Positions 6,989 to 14,041 of a DNA stretch of 17,992 nucleotides are shown one piece after another. Position numbers and translations under genes: made by a program. The stretch's first letter is position 1, and the number at the start of each line of letters is the position of its first letter. Where the stretch lies: positions 1 to 17,992 of the forward strand of contig JAGOOL010000007.1 in assembly GCA_017992485.1 (NCBI GenBank), written 5' to 3'. This DNA is from Minisyncoccota bacterium (GTDB lineage: Bacteria; Patescibacteriota; Minisyncoccia; Phycocordibacterales; UBA9973). The notes under the pieces were generated by a model. The model was not told the DNA's origin. It searched no databases and saw nothing but the letters and a program-made list of their open reading frames with translations.

Positions 6989-8830
6989 CTAGACCTTTCG
7001 TTGGGCCTTTGTGCGATCTAGGTCAGTTAAGTACTTCTTGCGAAGACGTGTTGACTTCGGTGTGATTTCCAAATATTCATCATCAGACATAACCTCAAGT
7101 CCCCTTTCAATAGTGAGAGTAAAGGCTGGACGAAGGATAATTGCTTCGTCAGTTCCAGACGCACGCATGTTCGTCAACTGCTTACCCTTGATAGGGTTAA
7201 CAGACATTTCCTCGCCTTTTGTGACGTTACCGATGACCATACCTTCGTAGACCTCAGTACCGTGTTCGATATACATAATGCCGCGCTCCTGGAGGTTACC
7301 GATAGCAAAAGCGACTGCTTTACCAGCGATCATACTTGTCATTGAACCAACTTCACGTTGATTGATCGTACCTGCGTACGGTTTAAAGCCGATAACACGT
7401 GACGACATGATACCTTCACCTTTTGTATCTACGACGAACTGACTACGGTAGCCGAGCAAGCCGCGAGTTGGGATTTCAAATGACAGACGTACGATACCGT
7501 CCTTTTCCTGCATATGTGTCATGAGACCACGACGACGTGTGATTTTTTCAATAACAGCACCAGATGAAACTTCAGGCACATCAATAATGAGTTCTTCAAA
7601 TGGTTCAGTTTTCTCGCCATTGTCCATGTGAATGATAACCTGTGGCTGTGAGACCTGGAGTTCGTACCCTTCACGACGCATATTCTCGAGGAGAACAGCA
7701 ATGTGGAGTTCGCCGCGACCGTAGACTTTATAACTTGAAGGGCCTGATGTACCGGCAGCTTCGAGGTTTTCAAAATCGACTTTGAGACCGACATTGATTT
7801 CAAGTTCTTTTTCGAGGCGCTCACGGATTTGGCGACCTGTGACGAATTTACCTTCGCGACCGGCGAATGGAGAATCGTTAACGAGGAAGTCGAGGGAAAT
7901 AGTTGGTTCATCGATCGCAATAGCTGGAAGCGGCTGAATATTTTCGTCGAGGGTAAATGTTTCGCCGATGAAGACATCCGGAATACCAGCAACGATTGCG
8001 ATGTCACCTGTTTCAATAGTCATTGCATCTTTACGAGCAATACCGGAGAACGTAAACATTTTTGTGATTTTGGCTTTACGAGATTCGCCATTGGCTTTTT
8101 TGACGATAATAGTTTCAGCCGCATTTACTTTGCCGCCGTAGACGCGAACAATAGCGAGACGACCGAGGAAGTTGTCGTAGCCGAGGTTAAACACCTGCGC
8201 GACAAAAGGACCCTCAGCTGAAAGTTTTCCATCAGCGTCTTTTTTAGCAGAAGCAACAGGCACTTCTTCCATAATCATATCAAGAAGTGGTTCAAGGTTC
8301 TTGCGTTCATCGTCGAGCTTACGCATAGCAACACCGTCGCGACCGATTGCGTAAATAGTTTTGAAATCGAGCTGCGCATCGTTTGCACCAAGTTCCATGA
8401 AAAGTTCAAGTACTTCATCATGAACGCGAGCAGCATCTGCTGCTGGTTTGTCGATCTTGTTGATGACAACGATTGGAATGAGTCCGAGTTCAAGTGACTT
8501 CTTGAGGACGAAGCGAGTTTGCGGCATTGGACCTTCCTGGGCATCGACGAGGAGGAGCACAGAGTCGATCGCACGGAGCACACGTTCAACTTCAGAACCG
8601 AAATCGGCGTGACCCGGAGTATCAACGATGTTTATCTTTGTGCCTTTGTAGTTAACAGAAGTGTTTTTAGAGTAAATAGTAATACCACGCTCGAGTTCGA
8701 GAGCGTTTGAGTCCATGGTTGTACCCTCGCCTGTCATACCACATTCACGCATAAGTGAGTCAGTAAGGGTTGTCTTACCGTGGTCAACGTGAGCGATTAT
8801 GGCGATATTTCTGATTTCTGTTGGTTGCAT
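6989..8830 (-). CDS. typA: Ribosome-associated GTPase TypA/BipA
   Basis: TypA/BipA is an EF-G-like translational GTPase that binds the 70S ribosome and supports large-subunit assembly and stress growth. The 613-aa product has G1 AHVDHGKTT (res 13-21), the switch-I stretch ERGITI, G3 DTPGHADFG (70-78) and G4 NKIDKPAAD. The later part matches TypA: GRGELHIAVLLENMRREGYEL, then TRGLLGYRSQF and GEEMSVNPIKGKQLTNMRASG. Length is normal. The frame extends 13 codons to a TTG, but that segment is hydrophobic and unlike the family, so ATG 8830 is chosen. A good promoter lies about 60 nt upstream, giving one of the longest leaders in this window. Confidence 0.97.
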   Translation of the reverse strand: MQPTEIRNIAIIAHVDHGKTTLTDSLMRECGMTGEGTTMDSNALELERGITIYSKNTSVNYKGTKINIVDTPGHADFGSEVERVLRAIDSVLLLVDAQEGPMPQTRFVLKKSLELGLIPIVVINKIDKPAADAARVHDEVLELFMELGANDAQLDFKTIYAIGRDGVAMRKLDDERKNLEPLLDMIMEEVPVASAKKDADGKLSAEGPFVAQVFNLGYDNFLGRLAIVRVYGGKVNAAETIIVKKANGESRKAKITKMFTFSGIARKDAMTIETGDIAIVAGIPDVFIGETFTLDENIQPLPAIAIDEPTISLDFLVNDSPFAGREGKFVTGRQIRERLEKELEINVGLKVDFENLEAAGTSGPSSYKVYGRGELHIAVLLENMRREGYELQVSQPQVIIHMDNGEKTEPFEELIIDVPEVSSGAVIEKITRRRGLMTHMQEKDGIVRLSFEIPTRGLLGYRSQFVVDTKGEGIMSSRVIGFKPYAGTINQREVGSMTSMIAGKAVAFAIGNLQERGIMYIEHGTEVYEGMVIGNVTKGEEMSVNPIKGKQLTNMRASGTDEAIILRPAFTLTIERGLEVMSDDEYLEITPKSTRLRKKYLTDLDRTKAQRKV

Positions 8831-8898
8831 TGAAAATTGAATAAATAGTAAGTAATAAGGTGGCAACAAAAAATGCCTTGCGGCTTAATTGAGTTTTG

Positions 8899-8927
8899 AT
8901 AATACCACTTATTTCAAATTACTACAA
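8899..8927 (-). promoter_or_regulatory. Sigma-70 promoter of typA
   Basis: TTGTAG (8927-8922), a 17-bp spacer and TATTAT (8904-8899) lie on the minus strand, with a TGn extension before the -10. Predicted start is near 8892, leaving about 62 nt of leader. That leader holds a small GCC-GCAA-GGC hairpin followed by six T's after one A. Confidence 0.65.
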
Positions 8928-8933
8928 GAGTCT

Positions 8934-8961
8934 TTGATTTATTCTGTATCCATTGTATATT
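8934..8961 (+). promoter_or_regulatory. Promoter of the 127-aa plus-strand gene
   Basis: TTGATT (8934-8939), a 16-bp spacer and TATATT (8956-8961) end 18 nt before the ATG at 8980, for a leader of about 11 nt. It is divergent from the typA promoter. The elements match only moderately. Confidence 0.45.
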
Positions 8962-8979
8962 TTGACAAACTACAGACAT

Positions 8980-9363
8980 ATGGAAACAGTATTGACTCCC
9001 CGAATGACGGACGAAATGTACGTTGCACACATACATGAATGGCTTAAGTTGAATATTAACGGCACGTTTAAGCAGAAACAGCTGATGAATAGAGAGAATG
9101 CGGATTTGCATTTGGCACACTTTAGAGCGAAGTACGACCACCGGATTATCCACGTCTACATCAACAAGCAGCGACATTTTCATGTCCAATTATGGAATGC
9201 CAAAGACAGCGCAACTTTCTATGAAACATTTGTTCCGGGTTTAAATATTACTGCTATATCACAGAGTAATTTTAAAAACGCTCAAGACGACATGCGCGAC
9301 TACTTATACAGTAATCACGTAAATGAGGATCTGTTCGTTTTGAGAAAAACTAAAAAATCGTAA
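8980..9363 (+). CDS. Hypothetical 127-aa protein, not recognised
   Basis: I recognise no family. The protein is soluble-looking, with no signal peptide or membrane helix. It is His-rich (H18, H44, H47, H54, H58, H66 and H68) in the central section HLAHFRAKYDHRIIHVYINKQRHFHVQLWNAKDSATFYETF. This alternates hydrophobic and polar residues like a beta-sheet core. The N-terminus (res 9-50) looks helical and the C-terminus is basic (LRKTKKS). ATG 8980 is chosen over an upstream TTG at 8953 because a plausible promoter ends at 8961. The gene opposes the surrounding minus-strand run, is divergent from typA and convergent with rseP, and shares a terminator with rseP. Own promoter, terminator and no overlap with other genes support it being real. 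Confidence 0.72.
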   Translation: METVLTPRMTDEMYVAHIHEWLKLNINGTFKQKQLMNRENADLHLAHFRAKYDHRIIHVYINKQRHFHVQLWNAKDSATFYETFVPGLNITAISQSNFKNAQDDMRDYLYSNHVNEDLFVLRKTKKS

Positions 9364-9365
9364 TT

Positions 9366-9394
9366 AAAAAACTTCCCTATCGGGAAGTATTTTT
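9366..9394. terminator. Bidirectional terminator between the 127-aa gene and rseP
   Basis: The stem ACTTCCC (9371-9377) pairs with GGGAAGT (9382-9388) around a TATC loop, with A-run on the left and T-run on the right. It lies 7 nt after the plus-strand stop and about 48 nt after the minus-strand rseP stop. It should serve both convergent genes. Confidence 0.85.
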
Positions 9395-9435
9395 ATTTTC
9401 GAAACGTTCAAGCCCTGAATATATGTATCAGAAAT

Positions 9436-10533
9436 TTAGAATAATTTCGTAATATCTTTATATGTCACGAATAACATCAGAATAACGAGGAGACCGAATC
9501 CAACCGTATTTACCCAGCCGACTACATTTGCATTCATTTTCTTGCGGGTAATTGCTTCGATACCGATGAAGAGCAAGCGTCCGCCGTCGAGCGCTGGAAA
9601 TGGAATAAGGTTAAGCACAGCGAGGTTCGCGGAAATAATAGCGATGAATGTCAGTAAATAAATTATTCCCATATTGAATGCCTGTGTTGCGAGTCCTGCG
9701 ATACCGACGGGTCCGGTAACATCGCTACTAGAAACACCTTCACCTGCCCCAAATAATCCACCTATAAAGTGAACGAAGAAAATAAATATCTGTGCAACCA
9801 TTCGAGCCGCTGTGGCAAACCCTTCACCGATAGCTTTGAAGAATGGCATACGAATTTCACCTGTCATATCAAGGCCGACGCCGATACCGGGCTTGCCCGC
9901 CGCAGCTAAACCTTCTTGTGGTGTTATTGTGACAGTTTCAATATCATTTTTCTTTTTTTCAAAACCGACAACAATTGGCTGATTGGCGTGCGATTGAATG
10001 TATGCCTGCATTGCAGCAACACTTTGGACAGCTTCTGTATTACCATCGAGCGAAACGAGCTGTACACCAGCTGGTAGACCGGCTACATCGGCTGGAGAAT
10101 CTTTCTGGACACTACTAATGATGACGTGGCGATTGATCGCAGTCGTATTGTCGGCATCGATCGAGACCGGCATACCAGACATAAAACCAATAGAGAACAA
10201 TACACCGGCGAGTAAGAAATTCATAAACACACCGGCGACGAGAATAATCGCCTGCTGCCATTTTGGTTTTGAAGCAATACTGCGAGTTTGATCTTCTTCT
10301 GTGCGATTCACGTCGTCCGGATTTTCACCGAGCAATTTTACAAAACCGCCAAATGGAATCCAATTGAGTGTGAATTCAGTTTCTCCACGCTTAAATAATT
10401 TTTTTGCACGCGGCGGAAAACCAAAGCCGAACTCTTCGACTTTAACTCCAAACTTTTTTGCGGCGATGTAATGTCCCCATTCATGAACGACGACAACCAA
10501 GCCGAGAATAACGATAAGTAGAATGAATCCCAT
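9436..10533 (-). CDS. rseP: Site-2 membrane metalloprotease RseP
   Basis: RseP is an intramembrane zinc protease that cleaves transmembrane segments of anti-sigma factors and leftover signal peptides. The 365-aa protein carries HEWGH in the first helix (H17, E18, H21). The third ligand motif NLIPFPALDGGRLLF is near the C-terminus, with D316. A periplasmic PDZ domain lies at about 135-205, with the usual GFxFPPRxKKL and WIPFGGFVKLLGE stretches. Hydrophobic helices are at about 1-25, 95-120, 245-262, 288-312 and 340-360. It begins 19 nt downstream of the frr stop and is probably co-transcribed with it. Possible substrates are not visible in this window. Confidence 0.96.
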   Translation of the reverse strand: MGFILLIVILGLVVVVHEWGHYIAAKKFGVKVEEFGFGFPPRAKKLFKRGETEFTLNWIPFGGFVKLLGENPDDVNRTEEDQTRSIASKPKWQQAIILVAGVFMNFLLAGVLFSIGFMSGMPVSIDADNTTAINRHVIISSVQKDSPADVAGLPAGVQLVSLDGNTEAVQSVAAMQAYIQSHANQPIVVGFEKKKNDIETVTITPQEGLAAAGKPGIGVGLDMTGEIRMPFFKAIGEGFATAARMVAQIFIFFVHFIGGLFGAGEGVSSSDVTGPVGIAGLATQAFNMGIIYLLTFIAIISANLAVLNLIPFPALDGGRLLFIGIEAITRKKMNANVVGWVNTVGFGLLVILMLFVTYKDITKLF

Positions 10534-10552
10534 AAATTATGTCGTTTTAAAA

Positions 10553-11107
10553 TTAATCCTCCAATATCTCCTTTTCCTTTTTCTCGAACATTTCTTCAAG
10601 CTTCTTGTTGATACCGTCAACGCGTTTCTGGAGGTCTTCTTTTGCGCGGAATTTATCATCTTCGCTCATCTGCGCATTTTTTTCTCTTGCCTGAATATCA
10701 TCCCAAACACCTTCGCGTGAACGACGAACTGAAATGCGACCTTCCTCGAGACGCTCTTTGAGAGTTTTGACGAGGCGCTGTCGCGACTCAGTTGTCAGCT
10801 GCGGGAAAATAACACGGAGACCTGCATCGTCAGATGCAAGCGAAAGGCCGAGATTGGCAGCTTGAATCGCCTTTTCAATCTCCTTGATGAGGCTAGCATC
10901 CCATGGTGCAATACGGAGTGTCTTTGGGTCTTCAATAGAAACAGATGCCACGTTTTTAATCGGCATGCGTGAGCCATATGATTCAACTTGAACCAAGTCG
11001 AGCACGAGCGGACTTGCTCGGCCGGTGTTGAGGGTCGCGAATTCTTGTGACAACCGATCTGCAATTGCCGAAAACTCTTTATCTAGTTCGTTGAATTGAT
11101 ATGCCAT
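10553..11107 (-). CDS. frr: Ribosome recycling factor Frr
   Basis: RRF works with EF-G to split the post-termination ribosome. The 184-aa product matches the family along its whole length: LNTGRASPLVLDLVQVESYGS near the N-terminus, then EDPKTLRIAPWDASLIKEIEKAI, the DDAGLRVIFPQLTTESRQ hinge region and the C-terminal helix with VRRSRE. Two in-frame ATGs exist at 11113 and 11107. The second is preferred because the extended -10 ends 9 nt before it but only 3 nt before the first. It is the first gene of a probable frr-rseP unit and diverges from the alpha-CTD-like gene. Confidence 0.97.
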   Translation of the reverse strand: MAYQFNELDKEFSAIADRLSQEFATLNTGRASPLVLDLVQVESYGSRMPIKNVASVSIEDPKTLRIAPWDASLIKEIEKAIQAANLGLSLASDDAGLRVIFPQLTTESRQRLVKTLKERLEEGRISVRRSREGVWDDIQAREKNAQMSEDDKFRAKEDLQKRVDGINKKLEEMFEKKEKEILED

Positions 11108-11116
11108 ATGCATGAA

Positions 11117-11125
11117 AGTATACCA
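11117..11125 (-). promoter_or_regulatory. Extended -10 promoter of frr
   Basis: TGG-TATACT on the minus strand (11125-11117) is a TGn-extended -10. It ends 3 nt before ATG 11113 and 9 nt before ATG 11107. A short inverted repeat (AGGTC-TACGC-GACCT, 11130-11144) covers the -35 region. Confidence 0.6.
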
Positions 11126-11146
11126 AATGAGGTCTACGCGACCTTA

Positions 11147-11175
11147 TTGACTAAATTATAATTTAGTTATATAGT
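11147..11175 (+). promoter_or_regulatory. Sigma-70 promoter of the alpha-CTD-like gene
   Basis: TTGACT (11147-11152), a 17-bp spacer and TATAGT (11170-11175) form one of the best-matched promoters in the window. The leader would be about 12 nt; no Shine-Dalgarno precedes the ATG at 11195. Most of the spacer is a perfect palindrome. Confidence 0.7.
11151..11166. repeat. Perfect 16-bp palindrome inside the alpha-CTD-like gene's promoter; candidate operator
   Basis: CTAAATTATAATTTAG is its own reverse complement. It overlaps the last two bases of the -35 and fills the spacer, a classic position for a repressor site. It also contains TATAAT on each strand, so it could hold alternative -10 boxes for divergent transcription. 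Which protein would bind is unknown. Confidence 0.5.
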
Positions 11176-11194
11176 GTTGGAAATTTGAAAAACC

Positions 11195-11683
11195 ATGGCA
11201 AAAAAAGTTAAGACATCACCTAATCTGGGAATCGTTTTCACGAATGAGGACGACCGGGACCAGGCATTACACCGATTTCTACAATTTTTTGGTGACAATA
11301 AAATCCTCATGAATAAAGCAGGATTTAGCGTCATCAAGGGATTAATGAGAGAAAATCACCATCAAAAGCAGAAGAGCACAGAGCATCGTAATTACGACAG
11401 CTTATTTACGCCAAGTATGCGCCAACAGAACAGACGCGAATCGGCACACGAAAGAAGTAAGCGAGTAATTATGGACCCGGAAATTCTTAGTATTCCAATT
11501 GAGCACCTCAATTTTTCCACCTGGACGTTGGGGCTCCTCAAAAAGCATCACCTGAGAACACTTGCTGAAGTAGCAGAAAAGAACAAATCATTCTTTCTGA
11601 GAACACCTGGAATGGGGATTCATACACTCAGAGAAGTCGAGAAGGTCATGCGGCTCAATAAAGTAGCGTTTCAAACTCGATAG
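11195..11683 (+). CDS. Small protein with RNA polymerase alpha-CTD-like (helix-hairpin-helix) domain
   Basis: The 162-aa protein has an N-terminal helical part (about 1-55) of unknown type. A polar, basic linker rich in His, Gln and Arg follows (about 52-92). The C-terminal domain (98-155) follows the alpha-CTD pattern: SIPIEHLNFS, LLKKHHLRTLAEVAE, then LRTPGMGIHTLREVEKVM. This last stretch parallels LLKTPNLGKKSLTEIKDVL of E. coli RpoA. The rest of RpoA is absent, so it is not an alpha subunit. In my hand alignment the DNA-contact residue R265 corresponds to Trp110, while the LRTPxxG turn is kept. It reads against the surrounding minus-strand genes and has its own promoter, promoter palindrome and terminator. 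A regulatory role on RNA polymerase or DNA is inference. Confidence 0.75.
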   Translation: MAKKVKTSPNLGIVFTNEDDRDQALHRFLQFFGDNKILMNKAGFSVIKGLMRENHHQKQKSTEHRNYDSLFTPSMRQQNRRESAHERSKRVIMDPEILSIPIEHLNFSTWTLGLLKKHHLRTLAEVAEKNKSFFLRTPGMGIHTLREVEKVMRLNKVAFQTR

Positions 11684-11711
11684 AGCATATACACCTGTAT
11701 GCTCTTTTTTT
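11682..11711 (+). terminator. Intrinsic terminator of the alpha-CTD-like gene
   Basis: AGAGCATA (11682-11689) pairs with TATGCTCT (11698-11705) around an 8-nt loop and runs into a T-tract. The stem begins within the stop codon itself. Confidence 0.82.
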
Positions 11712-11735
11712 ATGCCTAAATATCTATTTCAAATA

Positions 11736-12389
11736 CTACAGCTGCATTGCCATGGTCTCAAGTAATTGCTTTGCAGACGAACCGCGATCGTTGAGGAAAT
11801 TGCGAAGCTCCAATATTCTGCTAAGTTTTTTTCCGTCGCCGGCATTATCACGAAGCTTCATCATAACCGCATCGAAGATTTCAATTGCAGCATCACGGAA
11901 AGCATTTGGATCATCTTTCTTTAAACTCTTGGCAATTTTTTCAATATAGGCAAAACGCTCAGCAAGTGAAATCGAAAGAAAGTCAGGATGCTTGCTCGTA
12001 TTTACCTCTTCAGACATTTTCTGCACAAGAATCGCGCGAGAGCGAAGCGTCGGCAAAAGCATTTCCGGATTTTCAACAAATATAAAGTAATGCACGCCAC
12101 GACGCGGCTCCTCTACTGTTTTGAGGAGTGCATGCTGCGCCTCGGCACCAATTGATCGCGCAACAATTGCAACGTAACTCTCGCCTTCCGACTGCAAGTT
12201 GCCAAGCTCAGTAACTGCACGACTGTCTTCAATACCAAATGTTTCAACTTCATAGAGCATTGCACTCTGGTTTCCACCAAAGCAGAAGCCAGACTTTTTT
12301 TCTACTTCGGCAAGCACAGTCGAAAGATCACTTTTATAAAAAATGTAGGCGTGCGCTAGTTGTTCGGCAAAAAGTTTTTCGATTTCCAT
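11736..12389 (-). CDS. holB: DNA polymerase III delta-prime-like clamp-loader subunit, compact
   Basis: Delta-prime is the stator of the clamp loader that places the beta clamp on DNA. The 217-aa protein has AQHALLKTVEEP (res 84-95), then FIFVENPEMLLPTLRSRA (102-119) with the conserved SRx arginine-finger turn (SRA here, usually SRC). There is no Walker A, as expected for delta-prime. Family members are usually about 300-340 aa. Here the N-terminal part is shortened and the helical C-terminal collar is only about 90 residues. It lies 20 nt downstream of the Nudix gene on the same strand. An AT-rich TAATAT 6 nt before the ATG may also act as a promoter. The alternative of another AAA+ clamp-loader fragment is less likely. 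Confidence 0.82.
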   Translation of the reverse strand: MEIEKLFAEQLAHAYIFYKSDLSTVLAEVEKKSGFCFGGNQSAMLYEVETFGIEDSRAVTELGNLQSEGESYVAIVARSIGAEAQHALLKTVEEPRRGVHYFIFVENPEMLLPTLRSRAILVQKMSEEVNTSKHPDFLSISLAERFAYIEKIAKSLKKDDPNAFRDAAIEIFDAVMMKLRDNAGDGKKLSRILELRNFLNDRGSSAKQLLETMAMQL

Positions 12390-12409
12390 ATTTAAATATT
12401 ATTTTCTAT

Positions 12410-12928
12410 TTATATATTATTTTTCTTGAGATATTCCTGCGCTTGTTTTAAAAAATACATATCGCGATGAAATGTCTGTACCCAAGCAGGTTCATCATGC
12501 CGCGAAGATTCTAGGCCTTTTATAATATCCTCTGCAGCCATCCACTTCACAACCATTCCAAATTTAATTTCATCTTCGCCATCTGGCACATATCCTTCTT
12601 TTATAGAAAGCGCTTTTGCGATGAAGCATGTCGAATCATTTATTTTGCGGTTATATTTACGGTACTCTTTTGTTTTTCCAATTTCAGCAACAACTTCAAC
12701 ATTACATCCGATTTCTTCTTCACATTCACGAATAACTCCTTCTTCCATCGTTTCGCCTACTTCAACTTTTCCGCCAGGCAATTGGTAGAAATCCATTTTT
12801 GTAGAATAGAGAATGCCAACCAAATTATTCTTATTGAGGACGACAGCGCGTGTTGCTATTCGGTTAGCAAAATCAAGAACAGCTTCCTCAGGAATATTTT
12901 CAAGGTTGATGATTTCATACGAATCCAT
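12410..12928 (-). CDS. Nudix hydrolase
   Basis: Nudix enzymes hydrolyse nucleoside diphosphates linked to another group. The 172-aa protein has a complete Nudix box (res 53-74): G53, E59, R67, E68, then E70-E71-E72 and G74, within GGKVEVGETMEEGVIRECEE. The preceding FYQLPGG is also typical. A basic patch (TKEYRKYNRK) follows. The substrate cannot be told from sequence; mutagenic (d)NTP clean-up or nucleotide-sugar hydrolysis are common options. The gene begins 12 nt after the mreB stop on the same strand, with its own -10 box exactly between them. Confidence 0.92.
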   Translation of the reverse strand: MDSYEIINLENIPEEAVLDFANRIATRAVVLNKNNLVGILYSTKMDFYQLPGGKVEVGETMEEGVIRECEEEIGCNVEVVAEIGKTKEYRKYNRKINDSTCFIAKALSIKEGYVPDGEDEIKFGMVVKWMAAEDIIKGLESSRHDEPAWVQTFHRDMYFLKQAQEYLKKNNI

Positions 12929-12934
12929 GTGACT

Positions 12935-12940
12935 ATTGTA
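12935..12940 (-). promoter_or_regulatory. -10 box of the Nudix gene, leaderless spacing
   Basis: TACAAT on the minus strand (12940-12935) starts right after the mreB stop codon and is followed by 6 nt (AGTCAC) and the ATG at 12928. It matches the mgtC promoter in both box and spacing. Confidence 0.5.
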
Positions 12941-13954
12941 CTATCTCTTACTCAAAATACTCTTCTTATATGTATCCAAGTGCTCAAGTGCAATACCCGT
13001 TCCCTTTGCGACACAGAGGAGCGGCTCATCAGCAAGCTGCGCTTTGACGCCAGTCTTTCTATATACAAGTTCAGGAAAACCGCGGAGCTGTGATGTTCCT
13101 CCAGTCATCGTGATTCCAGAATCAATAATGTCAGCAGCGAGCTCAGGTGGCGTTTCTTGCAAGACATCTTTGATCGCTTTAATCATGAGTCGAAGTTCAG
13201 GGTCGATTGCGCGTACGATTTCATTTGTTGAAATCGATGCAGTGCGCGGCAAGCCTTGAACGTAGTCACGACCTTTGATCGTGACAGTGAGTTCTTCATC
13301 GAGTGGAATAGCGGCGCCGATTTTTACTTTCACCATTTCCGCAGTCTTGTCGCCGATCGCAAGGTTGAATGTTTTTTTGATGTAGTCAGCGATCGCGGCG
13401 TCGATTTTATTGCCCGCACATTTAACAGAGGTCGCCGCAACGATACCACCGAGCGAAATAACAGCAACGTCGGTTGTGCCGCCGCCGATGTCGACAATCA
13501 TGTGACCGTGTGATTCATAAATAGGAATGCCGGCGCCGATCGCCGCAAGAATCGGCTCTTTGACAATGTACGCGTTTTTCGCACCAGCACGAATTGTTGC
13601 TTCAACAACAGCGCGTCGCTCTGTCGACGTAATACCCGCCGGAACAGAAACCATGACATCGGGCTTGAAAAAAGAAAATGGACCGAGCGCTTTGCGGATA
13701 AAGTAGCGAAGCATTGCTTCTGTGACGCGATAGTCGGCAATGACACCGTCTTTGAGCGGACGATATGCAACGATCGATTCAGGAGTGCGGCCGATCATTT
13801 CTTTGGCTTCACGACCGATCGAGAGGATTTTATTGTCTTGTTCAGAAATAGCGACAACAGAAGGCTCAGCAAGTACAATCCCTTTGCCCGGCAAAAAAAC
13901 CAATGTATTGGCTGTGCCCAAATCTATGCCGATTTTTCTTGAGAAAATACCCAT
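12941..13954 (-). CDS. mreB: Rod-shape actin homologue MreB
   Basis: MreB polymerises on the inner face of the membrane and guides lateral wall synthesis. The 337-aa product has the phosphate-1 loop DLGTANTLV (res 11-19), phosphate-2 IVDIGGGTTDVAVISLGG (153-170), the adenosine segment ITMTGGTSQLRG (281-292) and DEPLLCVAKGTG near the end. The N-terminal MGIFSRKIG is typical for membrane contact. Length is normal. No mreC or mreD is adjacent; downstream are Nudix and delta-prime genes. An extended -10 box lies 12 nt before the ATG, and the gene diverges from priA across 87 bp. Confidence 0.97.
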   Translation of the reverse strand: MGIFSRKIGIDLGTANTLVFLPGKGIVLAEPSVVAISEQDNKILSIGREAKEMIGRTPESIVAYRPLKDGVIADYRVTEAMLRYFIRKALGPFSFFKPDVMVSVPAGITSTERRAVVEATIRAGAKNAYIVKEPILAAIGAGIPIYESHGHMIVDIGGGTTDVAVISLGGIVAATSVKCAGNKIDAAIADYIKKTFNLAIGDKTAEMVKVKIGAAIPLDEELTVTIKGRDYVQGLPRTASISTNEIVRAIDPELRLMIKAIKDVLQETPPELAADIIDSGITMTGGTSQLRGFPELVYRKTGVKAQLADEPLLCVAKGTGIALEHLDTYKKSILSKR

Positions 13955-13966
13955 ATTTGTGACGGT

Positions 13967-13975
13967 ACTATAGCA
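13967..13975 (-). promoter_or_regulatory. Extended -10 promoter of mreB
   Basis: TGC-TATAGT on the minus strand (13975-13967) is a TGn-extended -10 ending 12 nt before the ATG at 13954. The predicted leader is about 5 nt, the same geometry as the promoter at 5814-5822. Confidence 0.6.
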
Positions 13976-14005
13976 TAAATTTACACTATATATAATTGTC
14001 CTGTT

Positions 14006-14035
14006 TTGATTGTCTTCATCTCAAAATGGTAGTCT
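14006..14035 (+). promoter_or_regulatory. Promoter of the priA-like gene, leaderless spacing
   Basis: TTGATT (14006-14011), an 18-bp spacer and TAGTCT (14030-14035) lie on the plus strand, with a TG at 14027-14028 forming the extension. Six nt (TAAGTA) then separate the -10 from the ATG at 14042. Confidence 0.5.
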
Positions 14036-14041
14036 TAAGTA

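Noticed and set aside
7519..8016. 165-codon minus-strand frame inside typA
   Set aside because: It overlaps typA in another frame and has a Ser/Leu/Lys-biased shadow composition; TypA motifs are in the main frame.
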